Shown here: in pieces, positions 54,445 through 62,930 of the stretch
How positions within the stretch are numbered: position 1 is the first letter of the stretch
How the letters are laid out: the number at the start of each line of letters is the position of its first letter
Assembly: GCF_030547545.1 (NCBI RefSeq)
Contig: NZ_JAUOQE010000024.1
Location: forward strand, 1 to 64,000
DNA: 64,000 nucleotides
DNA from: Amphritea sp. 1_MG-2023
GTDB taxonomy: Bacteria; Pseudomonadota; Gammaproteobacteria; Pseudomonadales; Balneatricaceae
Direction of reading: 5' to 3'
The notes under the pieces: generated by a model
What the model was told of the DNA's origin: nothing
The model's input: the letters and a program-made list of their open reading frames with translations, nothing else
Database searches by the model: none
Position numbers and translations under genes: made by a program

Positions 54445-54618
54445 CCAATAGAATAACCTATAGCTATCGCTAAACGATATAGCCTGTAACGATATCTATG
54501 ACCGAACCTCAGCACTAGGCACTAGACTCGAAGTAGCAGATACGAGCGACGCCGGTGAACATCACGAGAGATTGGCTAAGATTATTCCCCTAGCAGCCAG
54601 TAACGACAGCGACAAGGC

Positions 54619-54660
54619 ACCTAAAGCAAGGTACTTAAAGCAAGGTACTTAAAGCAGCCC
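54619..54660. repeat. Three tandem 14-bp units
   Basis: ACCTAAAGCAAGGT, ACTTAAAGCAAGGT and ACTTAAAGCAGCCC at 54619, 54633 and 54647, in the same 500-bp LysR-safE divergent region. Confidence 0.85.
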
Positions 54661-54730
54661 AACGAGACTCCCTCGCGCCTTATGTCAGCACGGCCGCGCC
54701 GATAGATTTAGTTTGCTCACAGCATCAGAG

Positions 54731-54759
54731 GTGGACCAGAACTTAAATCAAACTGGACC
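54731..54759. promoter_or_regulatory. TauR-like direct repeats upstream of the safE-like gene
   Basis: GTGGACC (54731-54737) and CTGGACC (54753-54759, continuing CTGGACCTATA) are direct repeats 22 bp apart, about two helical turns, 67 bp before the start codon. They resemble the CTGGAC(C/T)TAA-type site I recall for MocR-family TauR; a related pair lies before tpa. Confidence 0.5.
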
Positions 54760-54825
54760 TATAGCCTTTATCTGTTTCTTCTTATCCTAAGTCACTACAT
54801 ACAACGATAACGAAAAAGAGACGCA

Positions 54826-55578
54826 ATGGAAGTTGTTAATTTATCCAACGAGAGCTTGATGTGGCTATCTTTCGCCGTCGCTATCGCCTCGATGATCACC
54901 TCAATCACTGGCATGGCGGGCGGTGTTTTAATGTTTGCCGCGATGAGTGTCTATATGCCCGTCAGACCCTTAGTGGCGGTGCATGGCGTCGTGCAAGTCT
55001 CTAATAATGCCGCTCGCGCTTGGTTTCTCAAAAACGACATTCGTTGGGGCATGTGTATCCCCTTTGGCTTCGGTGCAGTCATCGGTGCCATTATCACCAC
55101 GCTATTCATCATTAAATACGTTGGCGAGTTCTTCCCGTTACTAATATTAGTACTGTTAATCGCCTATACCCTGTTCAAACCAAAGCATCTACCTCACTTT
55201 AAGATCAGCGATAAAAACTTCTTCTGGGTAGGCATCGCAACCGGCAGTATGGGTATTATTGTCGGAGCTATCGACCCCTTACTCGCGCTGTTCTTTATGC
55301 GCGATGATATGAGCAAAGAGGAGGTCGTCTGCAATAAGTCAATGATGCAGGTATTTGCTCATCTGACCAAAATACCGGCTTACATTTTCCTCGGTTTTTC
55401 ATTCATTGATAACGCCTTTCTGATTGGCGTATTAAGTATTGCGGCCATCATTGGCGCGAAGCTTGGCGTCATCGGGCTGCGTTATATCAACACCAAGGTG
55501 TTTTTTACACTCATGAAACTGGCTCTATTTTTAGCGGCCGGTCGTATCGTCTTTCAACTAATCCAAATGGGAGTTTAG
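54826..55578 (+). CDS. TSUP family exporter, probable sulfoacetate exporter SafE-like
   Basis: A 250-residue membrane protein with about eight helices and the TSUP signature (SITGMAGGVLMFAAMSVYMP near the N-terminus, GIIVGAIDPLLALFF in the second half). In taurine-nitrogen assimilation SafE exports sulfoacetate made by SafD. Here it stands 2 bp before an aldehyde dehydrogenase gene and near tpa and tauR, which supports that role. No transport specificity can be read from the sequence itself. It differs clearly from the TSUP protein near cysI. Confidence 0.82.
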   Translation: MEVVNLSNESLMWLSFAVAIASMITSITGMAGGVLMFAAMSVYMPVRPLVAVHGVVQVSNNAARAWFLKNDIRWGMCIPFGFGAVIGAIITTLFIIKYVGEFFPLLILVLLIAYTLFKPKHLPHFKISDKNFFWVGIATGSMGIIVGAIDPLLALFFMRDDMSKEEVVCNKSMMQVFAHLTKIPAYIFLGFSFIDNAFLIGVLSIAAIIGAKLGVIGLRYINTKVFFTLMKLALFLAAGRIVFQLIQMGV

Positions 55579-55580
55579 CA

Positions 55581-56951
55581 ATGAGCCAAACCTATACATT
55601 AGTAAACCCTTATAACAATGAACAGATTGGTGAGTATAGCTACACCAGCTGGAGCCAAATTGAAGAAAAGCTGGCATTACTTAAAGCCGGCCAGAAAGTT
55701 CAACGTAAAACGGCCGCTTTTGAACGTGCCAATGTATTATTAAAATTGGCCGATCTGTTAAAAGAAAACGCTGAAAAAATGGCACGATTGATTACCATTG
55801 AAACCGGTAAAACGATCTCCGATTCTCGCGTTGAAATGATTCGTGCGATTAATGCCACGATCGCGAGCAGTGAAGAAGCGCGTCAGATCAGCGGTGAATC
55901 CCTCGATTCTGATGCCTATGCTCCCGCCGGTGGTAAAATCGGTGTTGTTTGCTGGCGACCGCTCGGTACCATTTTTTGTATCACGCCGTTCAACTTCCCT
56001 ATCAATATCGCGATGCATAAAATTGGCCCTGCGTATGCAGCTGGCAACACGATTCTCTTCAAACCGGGCCCACAAAACACCGCGACATCTCAGCTATTAG
56101 TTGAGCTATGTTATGCCGCCGGTATGCCTGAAAGTGTGCTGCAATTTTGTATGCCGCCACTGACGGATCTCGATAAGCTAAACGCGCATCCTGATGTTAA
56201 TGCCATTAACTTTACCGGTGGCACCGCGGCGGCGAATGCGATTGCCGCCGCTGCAGGGTATAAAAAGCTATTACTCGAGCTCGGGGGTAATGATCCCTTA
56301 ATTGTGATGGATGATGCAGATTTAAACGCCGCCGCAACCTCTGCCATCAATCATCGTTTTGCCACTGCAGGACAACGTTGTACCGCTGCTAAGCGCCTGT
56401 TTATTCACGCTTCCGTCTATGATAAGTTCCGCGATATTCTCGTCGAAAAGAGTGCCGCATTGGTGATTGGCGATCCAATGGATGACAATACGTTTGTCGG
56501 TCCTGTTATTCATATGGGTGCCGCGAATGAGATTCGTCAACGTATCGAAGGGGCCATCGAAGACGGCGCCACCGTTGCCCTAGGTAATCAATACGAAGGC
56601 GCCTTTGTGCACCCGACTATTTTGGAAAATGTTAAGGCCGACAGCGAAGTCATGATAGAAGAAACCTTTGGCCCAGTGATGCCGTTGTTTAAATTTGATG
56701 ATGTTGAGGAGATTATTCCTATTATCAATAACACCGCTTATGGCTTACAGGCGGGCATCTTCAGTAATAACCTTTCTGTTATTCGCTATCTATTCGAAGA
56801 GCTCGATGTGGGTACACTGGCCACCAATGACGGCCCAGGTTTCCGTACCGAGCACTTCCCTTTTGGGGGTGTTAAAGAAAGCGGTGTCGGCCGTGAAGGC
56901 ATTAAATACGCGATTCGCGAAATGAGCTATACCAAAACATTAGTGATTTAA
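55581..56951 (+). CDS. Aldehyde dehydrogenase, probable sulfoacetaldehyde dehydrogenase SafD-like
   Basis: A 456-residue NAD-dependent aldehyde dehydrogenase. It has FCITPFNFPINIAMHKIGPAYAAG, the Glu motif LELGGNDPLIVMDDAD and the catalytic Cys in ATAGQRCTAAKR; it is slightly short for the superfamily. Positioned 2 bp after the SafE-like gene and upstream of tpa, it probably oxidises sulfoacetaldehyde to sulfoacetate, as in Neptuniibacter caesariensis; lactaldehyde- or glyceraldehyde-type substrates cannot be excluded from sequence. GGGAG lies 7 bases before the start. A terminator follows. Confidence 0.83.
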   Translation: MSQTYTLVNPYNNEQIGEYSYTSWSQIEEKLALLKAGQKVQRKTAAFERANVLLKLADLLKENAEKMARLITIETGKTISDSRVEMIRAINATIASSEEARQISGESLDSDAYAPAGGKIGVVCWRPLGTIFCITPFNFPINIAMHKIGPAYAAGNTILFKPGPQNTATSQLLVELCYAAGMPESVLQFCMPPLTDLDKLNAHPDVNAINFTGGTAAANAIAAAAGYKKLLLELGGNDPLIVMDDADLNAAATSAINHRFATAGQRCTAAKRLFIHASVYDKFRDILVEKSAALVIGDPMDDNTFVGPVIHMGAANEIRQRIEGAIEDGATVALGNQYEGAFVHPTILENVKADSEVMIEETFGPVMPLFKFDDVEEIIPIINNTAYGLQAGIFSNNLSVIRYLFEELDVGTLATNDGPGFRTEHFPFGGVKESGVGREGIKYAIREMSYTKTLVI

Positions 56952-56958
56952 TATCTTC

Positions 56959-56987
56959 AAGGGCGTTGTCAGCGGCGCCCTTTTCTT
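56959..56987 (+). terminator. Terminator after the safE-safD pair
   Basis: AAGGGCG/CGCCCTT arms around a 10-nt loop, followed by TTCTTT, 7 bp after the stop. Confidence 0.75.
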
Positions 56988-57009
56988 TAGGCTTTAGGCT
57001 ACCGGCTAA

Positions 57010-57077
57010 GGAAGGTGCGAATAAGTCCGTTATGTTCTCTGTCAGCCAGAGGCGGAATTGACTTATTCGCACCTTCC
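57010..57077. repeat. Palindromic intergenic repeat, copy 2
   Basis: 18-bp inverted arms (GGAAGGTGCGAATAAGTC and complement) around a 32-bp centre that differs from copy 1 (27279-27340) at only three positions. It is located between two terminators downstream of the safD-like gene. Confidence 0.85.
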
Positions 57078-57100
57078 CTAAGCTTGATGTGTTAAATCAT

Positions 57101-57131
57101 AAGGCAATCTAACTGTAGATTGCCTTTTTTT
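57101..57131 (+). terminator. Strong orphan rho-independent terminator
   Basis: Perfect 11-bp stem AAGGCAATCTA / TAGATTGCCTT with an ACTG tetraloop and a T-run. It stands about 150 bp after the safD-like stop, behind the palindromic repeat, so it is a second barrier or the end of a short transcript starting in between. Confidence 0.85.
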
Positions 57132-57198
57132 ATGTCATCAATACCAGCATAGGCGACCTTTTTTAGCAGCCTAATCAATCATATTTTACCTTTATCGG

Positions 57199-57231
57199 CT
57201 GGCCTCAACCCTGAGTTTCATCTGGTCCTAA
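57199..57231. promoter_or_regulatory. TauR-like direct repeats upstream of tpa
   Basis: CTGGCCTCAA (57199-57208) and CTGGTCCTAA (57222-57231), each followed by CC, are direct repeats 23 bp apart, matching in type and spacing the pair before the safE-like gene. They lie about 140 bp upstream of the start codon. The remainder of the 416-bp gap holds two terminators and the palindromic repeat. Confidence 0.5.
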
Positions 57232-57367
57232 CCGCCACTCGTCTAGAGGCGTAATTTTACATTATTGATAGTTCGGCAAGTTGATATTTTTTCTTTAATC
57301 CTATGGGTTACTAGAATATTTTAAAAAATATCAGCTTGTCTCACCGGTATAAACAGATGAGGCGAAT

Positions 57368-58759
57368 ATGACCAATAATGTGAATGAGTTTGATTCTATA
57401 GATGTCGTGAACAGTGACCGTAACCATGTATGGCATCACCTAACCCAACATAAAGCCTTTGAGAAAAGCGATCCGATGGTCATCGTCAATGGTGAAGGTC
57501 TGCGTGTATGGGATGCTAAAGGCAATGAATACCTTGATGCGGTGTCTGGTGCAGTATGGACGGTGAATGTTGGCTATGGCCGCACTGAAATTGCAGATGC
57601 GGTGCGTGATCAACTGGTAAAGATGAACTACTTTGCCCAATCGGCAGGTAACATTCCAGCAGCACAGTTTGCCAAAAAACTGATTGAAAAAATGCCCGGC
57701 ATGAGTCGCGTTTATTACTCAAACTCTGGTTCAGAAGCTAACGAAAAAGCCTTTAAAATTGTTCGCCAAATAGCGCACAAGAAGTATGGTGGTAAAAAAA
57801 CTAAGATACTTTATCGTGAACGTGATTATCACGGTACTACCATCGGCACACTGAGTGCGACCGGGCAGTTTGAGCGTAAAAACCAATACGGTCCTTTTGT
57901 ACCTGACTTCGTTGAAGTGCCGCATTGCTGTGAATACCGAGCGCAAGAAGATGCCGATAAAGAAAACTACGGTGTCTGGGCTGCCAATCAGATTGAAAAA
58001 GTGATCTTGGCAGAAGGGCCAGAAACGGTCGGCGCTATCTGTCTTGAGCCGATTACCGCAGGCGGTGGCGTGATTGAAGCACCCGAAGGTTACTGGCCTC
58101 GCGTGCAAGAGATCTGCAAGCAATATGATGTGCTACTCCACATCGATGAAGTCGTGTGTGGTCTCGGCAGAACCGGTCAATGGTTTGGTTATCAGCATTA
58201 CAACATTCAACCGGATCTTGTCACTATGGCCAAAGGTGTCGCATCCGGCTATGCCGCCATCTCTTGTACCGTAACGACCGAAGCGGTATTTGATGCCTTC
58301 AAAGAAGATGAAGATCCTCGAATGGGTTATTTCCGCGATATCTCAACGTTTGGTGGCTGTACGGCGGGGCCCGCTGCGGCATTGGTTAATATGCAAATCA
58401 TCGAAGATGAAAAGCTGTTAGACAATGTTAATGCTCAGGGTGACTATCTGCAGACTCAATTGAACGCGCTAAAAAACAAACACGCCATCATCGGCGATGT
58501 CCGTGGTAAAGGCCTGTTTGCAGGCTTTGAAATGGTTAAAGATAGAACCACGAAAGAGCCGGTCGATGAATCCGTGGTGATGGCTGTCGCAGGACATTGT
58601 ATGGCCAATGGTGTGATTATTGGTCGCACTAACCGTTCATTTAAAGAGTTCAATAACACCATCTGCTTGGCACCCGCTCTGATTATTACTCGTGAAGAGA
58701 TCGATCTGGTAATTAAGGCGATCGACGAAGCATTGTCAGCGGTCACCAGCAGCTTATAA
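57368..58759 (+). CDS. tpa: Taurine--pyruvate aminotransferase (class III)
   Basis: A 463-residue PLP-dependent class III aminotransferase closely resembling the Tpa proteins of marine alphaproteobacteria as I remember them: VWHHLTQHKAFEKSDPMV at the N-terminus, YSNSGSEANEKAFK, CEYRAQ, LHIDEVVCGLGRTGQWFG and the PLP Lys in TMAKGVASGYA. It transfers the amino group of taurine to pyruvate, giving sulfoacetaldehyde and alanine. GAGG lies 6 bases before the ATG. Sulfoacetaldehyde would be consumed by the SafD-like enzyme encoded just upstream. No xsc or pta gene is visible, pointing to nitrogen rather than carbon use of taurine. Confidence 0.9.
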   Translation: MTNNVNEFDSIDVVNSDRNHVWHHLTQHKAFEKSDPMVIVNGEGLRVWDAKGNEYLDAVSGAVWTVNVGYGRTEIADAVRDQLVKMNYFAQSAGNIPAAQFAKKLIEKMPGMSRVYYSNSGSEANEKAFKIVRQIAHKKYGGKKTKILYRERDYHGTTIGTLSATGQFERKNQYGPFVPDFVEVPHCCEYRAQEDADKENYGVWAANQIEKVILAEGPETVGAICLEPITAGGGVIEAPEGYWPRVQEICKQYDVLLHIDEVVCGLGRTGQWFGYQHYNIQPDLVTMAKGVASGYAAISCTVTTEAVFDAFKEDEDPRMGYFRDISTFGGCTAGPAAALVNMQIIEDEKLLDNVNAQGDYLQTQLNALKNKHAIIGDVRGKGLFAGFEMVKDRTTKEPVDESVVMAVAGHCMANGVIIGRTNRSFKEFNNTICLAPALIITREEIDLVIKAIDEALSAVTSSL

Positions 58760-59036
58760 GTTCATCATCGCACTCGTTTAAAGCTCGATGATTCGCTCCG
58801 TTTGTTAACCGGATACAGTGCACACTATCGGTTAGCAAATGGGGCTACTCAGCACGACTTAGCTTCGCACAAACATCTATCTTTGCCGCAATATCGCCTC
58901 TATTATCAATACGTTTAGTCATTTATGGTACTATTCCAATTAGTATATTGATTGTTGGTATGGATGCCTCCTCTTATATTTAGCGACGGATTGCCTTCAT
59001 TATATAAGTCTGTTTTTAGCATGAGGCACTGAATAT

Positions 59037-60506
59037 ATGCTCCATCTTTTTCATCTCACTCAAGACAAAAATGTCAGCCTGCAAAAACAACTAAGAGAAC
59101 AGATCGCTAATGCCATTATGAATGGCAATATACCTCCAGATGTGCCACTACCCTCCAGCCGAAAACTAGCAAAGCTATTGAATATTGCCCGCAATACAGT
59201 GGTATTGGCTTATGAACACCTACTCGATGATGGTTATCTCATTGCCCGAGAACGTCGAGGCTACTTTGTAAACCCTGATATGCTGCAGAACCAAGCGGCA
59301 GAACAAGCAGATCACCTGGCCATAGACGATCAACAACTTGATTGGCAACACCGTTTCAAGATCCATCCCAGTGAGCAGATCAATATCAACAAAGCCTTAG
59401 ACTGGCAACGCTATCAGTATCCGTTTATTTATGGCCAGTTTGATGAAAAAATCTTTCCCGCGGTTAACTGGCGAGAGTGCTGTCGCGATGCAGTCAGTGA
59501 TGCCGCCGTAAGTGATTGGGCCTCGGATAGCTTAGACCACGATGATCCCCGTCTGATTGAGCAAATACGCACCCGCTTATTGCCGCGTCGAGGCATATGG
59601 GCCGCGCCTGAACAGATACTCGTGACCGTTGGCGCACAACTCTCTCTTTATCTGTTAGTACAATTATTATTAGATAAGCAATCAACCTTAGGGTTAGAAG
59701 ATCCGGGGTATGTGGATATCCGCAATATCGCCAAATTACATGGCTGCCAAATCAAACCGCTACCGATCGATCAAGATGGTTTGATTATCGACGATCAACT
59801 AAATCAATGCGATTTGATCTACACAACCCCGAGTCATCAATGTCCAACGGCCGTGACGATGCCGCTGGCGAGACGTTATGAGTTGCTAAACCGCGCCTGT
59901 AATGAGGACTTTTTGATCATCGAAGATGATTACGAAAGCGAGACCAATTTTGACAACAAACCCAACCCCGCCCTCAAGAGTTTGGATAAGAGTGATCGCG
60001 TCATCTATATCGGCAGCCTATCAAAAACCCTCGCCCCGGGCTTACGGCTCGGTTATGTGGTTGCATCAGAGCCTCTCATCAAAGAAGCCCGAGCGCTTCG
60101 CCGCCTCATGATTCGTCATCCTGCATCCAATAATCAACGCGCGGCGGCGATGTTTTTAGAGCGTGGCTATTATGACGCCTTAATTATGAACATTAATCGT
60201 AACTATCGTACTCGCTGGCGTGCGGTTGATGAGGCACTCAGTCACTATCTTCCGGGTAGCCATGAAGCCCCCAATTTTGGTGGTTCCTGTTACTGGGTTC
60301 GCTGCCCTGACAACCTAGATACTGCCGAACTAAAACAACGCGCCATCGATGAAAGCATCATTATTGAGCCCGGTCATATTCACTTTTATCATGACGACGG
60401 CCCGAAAAATTTTATCCGTCTTGGCTTTTCTTCAATCTCAACTGATCGTATCGAGCCCGGCATCAAGAAACTGGCCGAACTGATTAACAGTATGACCACC
60501 GTATAA
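59037..60506 (+). CDS. tauR: MocR-family PLP-dependent regulator, TauR-like
   Basis: A 489-residue fusion of an N-terminal GntR winged helix (LREQIANAIMNGNIPPDVPLPSSRKLAKLL) with an aminotransferase class I fold. The PLP-binding Lys is in YIGSLSKTLAPGLRLGYV. MocR proteins act as activators or repressors using PLP as cofactor for amine sensing; TauR controls taurine genes. Its place after tpa supports that identity. The 277-bp upstream gap has TACTA-N7-TAGTA (58929-58945) that could be an autoregulatory or promoter element. Confidence 0.87.
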   Translation: MLHLFHLTQDKNVSLQKQLREQIANAIMNGNIPPDVPLPSSRKLAKLLNIARNTVVLAYEHLLDDGYLIARERRGYFVNPDMLQNQAAEQADHLAIDDQQLDWQHRFKIHPSEQININKALDWQRYQYPFIYGQFDEKIFPAVNWRECCRDAVSDAAVSDWASDSLDHDDPRLIEQIRTRLLPRRGIWAAPEQILVTVGAQLSLYLLVQLLLDKQSTLGLEDPGYVDIRNIAKLHGCQIKPLPIDQDGLIIDDQLNQCDLIYTTPSHQCPTAVTMPLARRYELLNRACNEDFLIIEDDYESETNFDNKPNPALKSLDKSDRVIYIGSLSKTLAPGLRLGYVVASEPLIKEARALRRLMIRHPASNNQRAAAMFLERGYYDALIMNINRNYRTRWRAVDEALSHYLPGSHEAPNFGGSCYWVRCPDNLDTAELKQRAIDESIIIEPGHIHFYHDDGPKNFIRLGFSSISTDRIEPGIKKLAELINSMTTV

Positions 60507-60515
60507 ACCTCAAAG

Positions 60516-60549
60516 AAAAAAAACCCAAAGCATCAGAATACTTAGGGTT
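60516..60549 (-). terminator. Terminator after the racemase gene
   Basis: On the minus strand AACCCTAAG and CTTTGGGTT (one mismatch) are followed by a run of Ts, 27 bp after the racemase stop. It can also act weakly on tauR transcripts. Confidence 0.75.
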
Positions 60550-60575
60550 ATATGGCAAGTGGTTTAAGATAACGT

Positions 60576-61292
60576 TTAAGCGATTTGCCGATTCACTGTC
60601 GCGGCTACCATACGGGTTAGACTGCTCAAATCAAAAATAGGTAAGCCAAACTTCGCCTGTAGTGTCGGGGAAAAATGTGACAGATCGGTGCACTCTAAGA
60701 CAATAGCGCCAACATTGGGATTAGCCTCTAGCATTCCTTGAATCACCGTACACAGCTCCTCTTCAAATAGAGCCATATCCAAATCATCGGTTTTGCCACT
60801 CAATATCACCTCAGCAAATTGCGCTTGATGCTGCATGCCGGCAACCACGATCGGTTCATCCGCAATCCCCACGCCCTGCAAGTGATCTTGCGACAATGCA
60901 TCACTATTCGCGACCACCACGCCGACAACTTGATCTCGTTTTAACAAGCGTGACACCAAAGGCACCTGAATAAGACTGGACATAAATACCGGTATATTCA
61001 CCGCATCCGCAATCGCTTTTTGATGTAACGCTAAAAACCCACAGCTACCGGTAATCGCTTTAACACCCTCTCGCTCTAACGCTTGTGCCGCGTCGATAAA
61101 AGGCTGCAACAGTTCGGGATCACGTTCACTGATCAAACGCTCAATCGTCGCCCCTTTTACCGTGTGATATAACACCGGAAAATCGAAGCTCGCGGGATTT
61201 TTGATATGCCCCTCGGGTTTAGGAAAATAAGACTCCAAGGAGATAACACCCATCACCAGCCCACAGACATTATGTCCGCCTTTCATCATCAT
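60576..61292 (-). CDS. Aspartate/glutamate racemase family protein
   Basis: A 238-residue member of the Asp/Glu racemase family. The two catalytic Cys occur as ITGSCGFLALHQ and IVLECTDLSHF. The ligand is unknown; hydantoin, arylmalonate and amino-acid racemases share this fold. It is the last gene of a RidA / D-amino-acid dehydrogenase-like operon, 14 bp after the oxidoreductase. It starts with three Met codons, of which the first (61292) has GAGG 8 bases upstream. The operon probably handles a D-amino acid or related imine-forming compound. Confidence 0.87.
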   Translation of the reverse strand: MMMKGGHNVCGLVMGVISLESYFPKPEGHIKNPASFDFPVLYHTVKGATIERLISERDPELLQPFIDAAQALEREGVKAITGSCGFLALHQKAIADAVNIPVFMSSLIQVPLVSRLLKRDQVVGVVVANSDALSQDHLQGVGIADEPIVVAGMQHQAQFAEVILSGKTDDLDMALFEEELCTVIQGMLEANPNVGAIVLECTDLSHFSPTLQAKFGLPIFDLSSLTRMVAATVNRQIA

Positions 61293-61306
61293 ATTCAGAT
61301 CCTCCC

Positions 61307-62548
61307 TTAGCTAAAACGAGTCGCAGAAAAAGGGTTTATATCAATCTTATGTGTTTGTCCAAGCAGGCTTTCGGTAATCAGTTGCCCAGTCACGGCAGCA
61401 AAGGTTAGGCCCAAATGGCCATGACCAAACCCCACGGTAATTCTAGGATAGCGTTCAAGCGAACCGATAACGGGCAGAGTATCGGGTGTTGAGGGGCGGC
61501 TGCCAACCCAGCTCGATTTAATCGATGGATTATTATCCAACATCACCTTGGCATGATCGAGCATAGCCGCCGTGCGCGCTTCATTGAGCGGGGCATCGGC
61601 AGAAGCGAACTCAGCCGTGCCCGCTAATCTAACGCCGTCTTCCATCGGCGTCAGAAAAACCGATTTATCCAACCAACCGACGGGACGACTCAAAGACTTT
61701 TCACCCAGATCAAGGGTTAGATGATAACCCCGTTCGCTCACGATCGGCACCTTGATACCCAGTTTTGCCAAAAGATGTTTAGATGCAAGACCCGCGCAAA
61801 GTACCACTCGATCATAGCTGATATCTCGATCGCTCAGACGCACAACGACACCATTATCATTGGGCACTAAAGCCTGTACTTCATCCTGTAAAATAACCCC
61901 GCCATGAGCCGTAAAATGACGCGCATAACGCCGACTTAATTCAACCGGACTCACGGTAAAGCGCGTCTTGGGATAAAAAACTCCGCCGACATGAAATGCT
62001 GCTAAGTTAGGCTCTAACGCATGAACTTGAGTGGCATTCAAGAACTCCAGCTCAACCCCCTGCTCTCTTCGCTGCTGCAGATCACCTCGTTGCGCCGCGG
62101 CAAAGCCTTCCTCGCTAGCAAATAGCCCTAAACAGCCTTCTGACTTAATCAAGTCTTGTGCCTGTGTCAGGTTTAAAAGCGCTTCATCAGCCTGCTGGGC
62201 ATGCTCTTGCAGCGCTCTCATGGCAGCCTTCGCATGCGTATAGTTAGCAGGAAAACATGCCTTAACAAACGCCTTACCATACGGTATCAATGAGGGTAAA
62301 TAGCTGAATTGCATCGACAAAGGGCTGCTTTTATCTAATAGCATCCTCGGCATCTTGCGCAGCATCGAAAAATTAGCGAACGGTAAGCGAGCATAGTCGG
62401 CAAACAAGCCTGCATTACCAAAAGACGCGCCCATACCTGGGGCTTCTTTATCAATTAATGTTACCTGATACCCGGCTTGTTGCAGAAAGATAGCGGTTGC
62501 AAGACCCACAACACCGCCTCCAACAACGCCAATCTGTGAACTGTCCAT
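61307..62548 (-). CDS. D-amino acid dehydrogenase-like FAD oxidoreductase
   Basis: A 413-residue DadA-like flavoprotein. The N-terminal FAD fold is GVVGGGVVGLATAIFLQQAG, followed by APGMGASFGNAGLFADYARLPF, and the C-terminus has GHGHLGLTFAAVTGQLI. Such enzymes oxidise D-amino acids to imino acids, passing electrons to the membrane. It sits between a RidA gene (35 bp upstream), whose product hydrolyses reactive imines, and a racemase gene, so a D-amino-acid catabolic unit is likely. The substrate is unknown. Confidence 0.9.
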   Translation of the reverse strand: MDSSQIGVVGGGVVGLATAIFLQQAGYQVTLIDKEAPGMGASFGNAGLFADYARLPFANFSMLRKMPRMLLDKSSPLSMQFSYLPSLIPYGKAFVKACFPANYTHAKAAMRALQEHAQQADEALLNLTQAQDLIKSEGCLGLFASEEGFAAAQRGDLQQRREQGVELEFLNATQVHALEPNLAAFHVGGVFYPKTRFTVSPVELSRRYARHFTAHGGVILQDEVQALVPNDNGVVVRLSDRDISYDRVVLCAGLASKHLLAKLGIKVPIVSERGYHLTLDLGEKSLSRPVGWLDKSVFLTPMEDGVRLAGTAEFASADAPLNEARTAAMLDHAKVMLDNNPSIKSSWVGSRPSTPDTLPVIGSLERYPRITVGFGHGHLGLTFAAVTGQLITESLLGQTHKIDINPFSATRFS

Positions 62549-62582
62549 AATCCCTACCTAATGAGACATTGATCGCTAAAAC

Positions 62583-62930
62583 TTAAGCGGTAACCGCAAC
62601 AACCTGTATCTCGACCAGTAACTCAGGACGCGCCAACCGAGATTCTACACAAGCGCGGACTGGCGGATGGTCGCTATCGACCCAGTCATCCCAAACCGCA
62701 TTCATCTGCGCAAATTGAGCAATATCCGCAAGCCAAATATTCGCGCTAATTAACTGACTTTTATGGCTACCCGCATCGGCTAGCAGTGCATCAATCTGTG
62801 CCAATATCTGACGTGTTTGCCCAGCAATATCGTCTGATGGGTCTTTCGCTACTTGACCTGCTGTCCAACATAGATTGGCAAAACTCACTAGCTGGCTCAT
62901 ACGTTGATTAGAATGTTGACGCTCAATCAT
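62583..62930 (-). CDS. RidA family protein (enamine/imine deaminase-like)
   Basis: A 115-residue YjgF/RidA-fold protein beginning MIERQHSNQRMSQLV. The conserved AGQVAKDPSDDIAGQTRQILAQIDALLADAG segment and the active-site Arg region PVRACVESRLARPELLVEI are present. It should deaminate reactive enamine/imine intermediates, matching the downstream D-amino-acid oxidoreductase. The start is the ATG at 62930 with GAGAG 8 bases upstream; longer starts at 62945 or 62963 would add a non-family N-terminus. Confidence 0.9.
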   Translation of the reverse strand: MIERQHSNQRMSQLVSFANLCWTAGQVAKDPSDDIAGQTRQILAQIDALLADAGSHKSQLISANIWLADIAQFAQMNAVWDDWVDSDHPPVRACVESRLARPELLVEIQVVAVTA

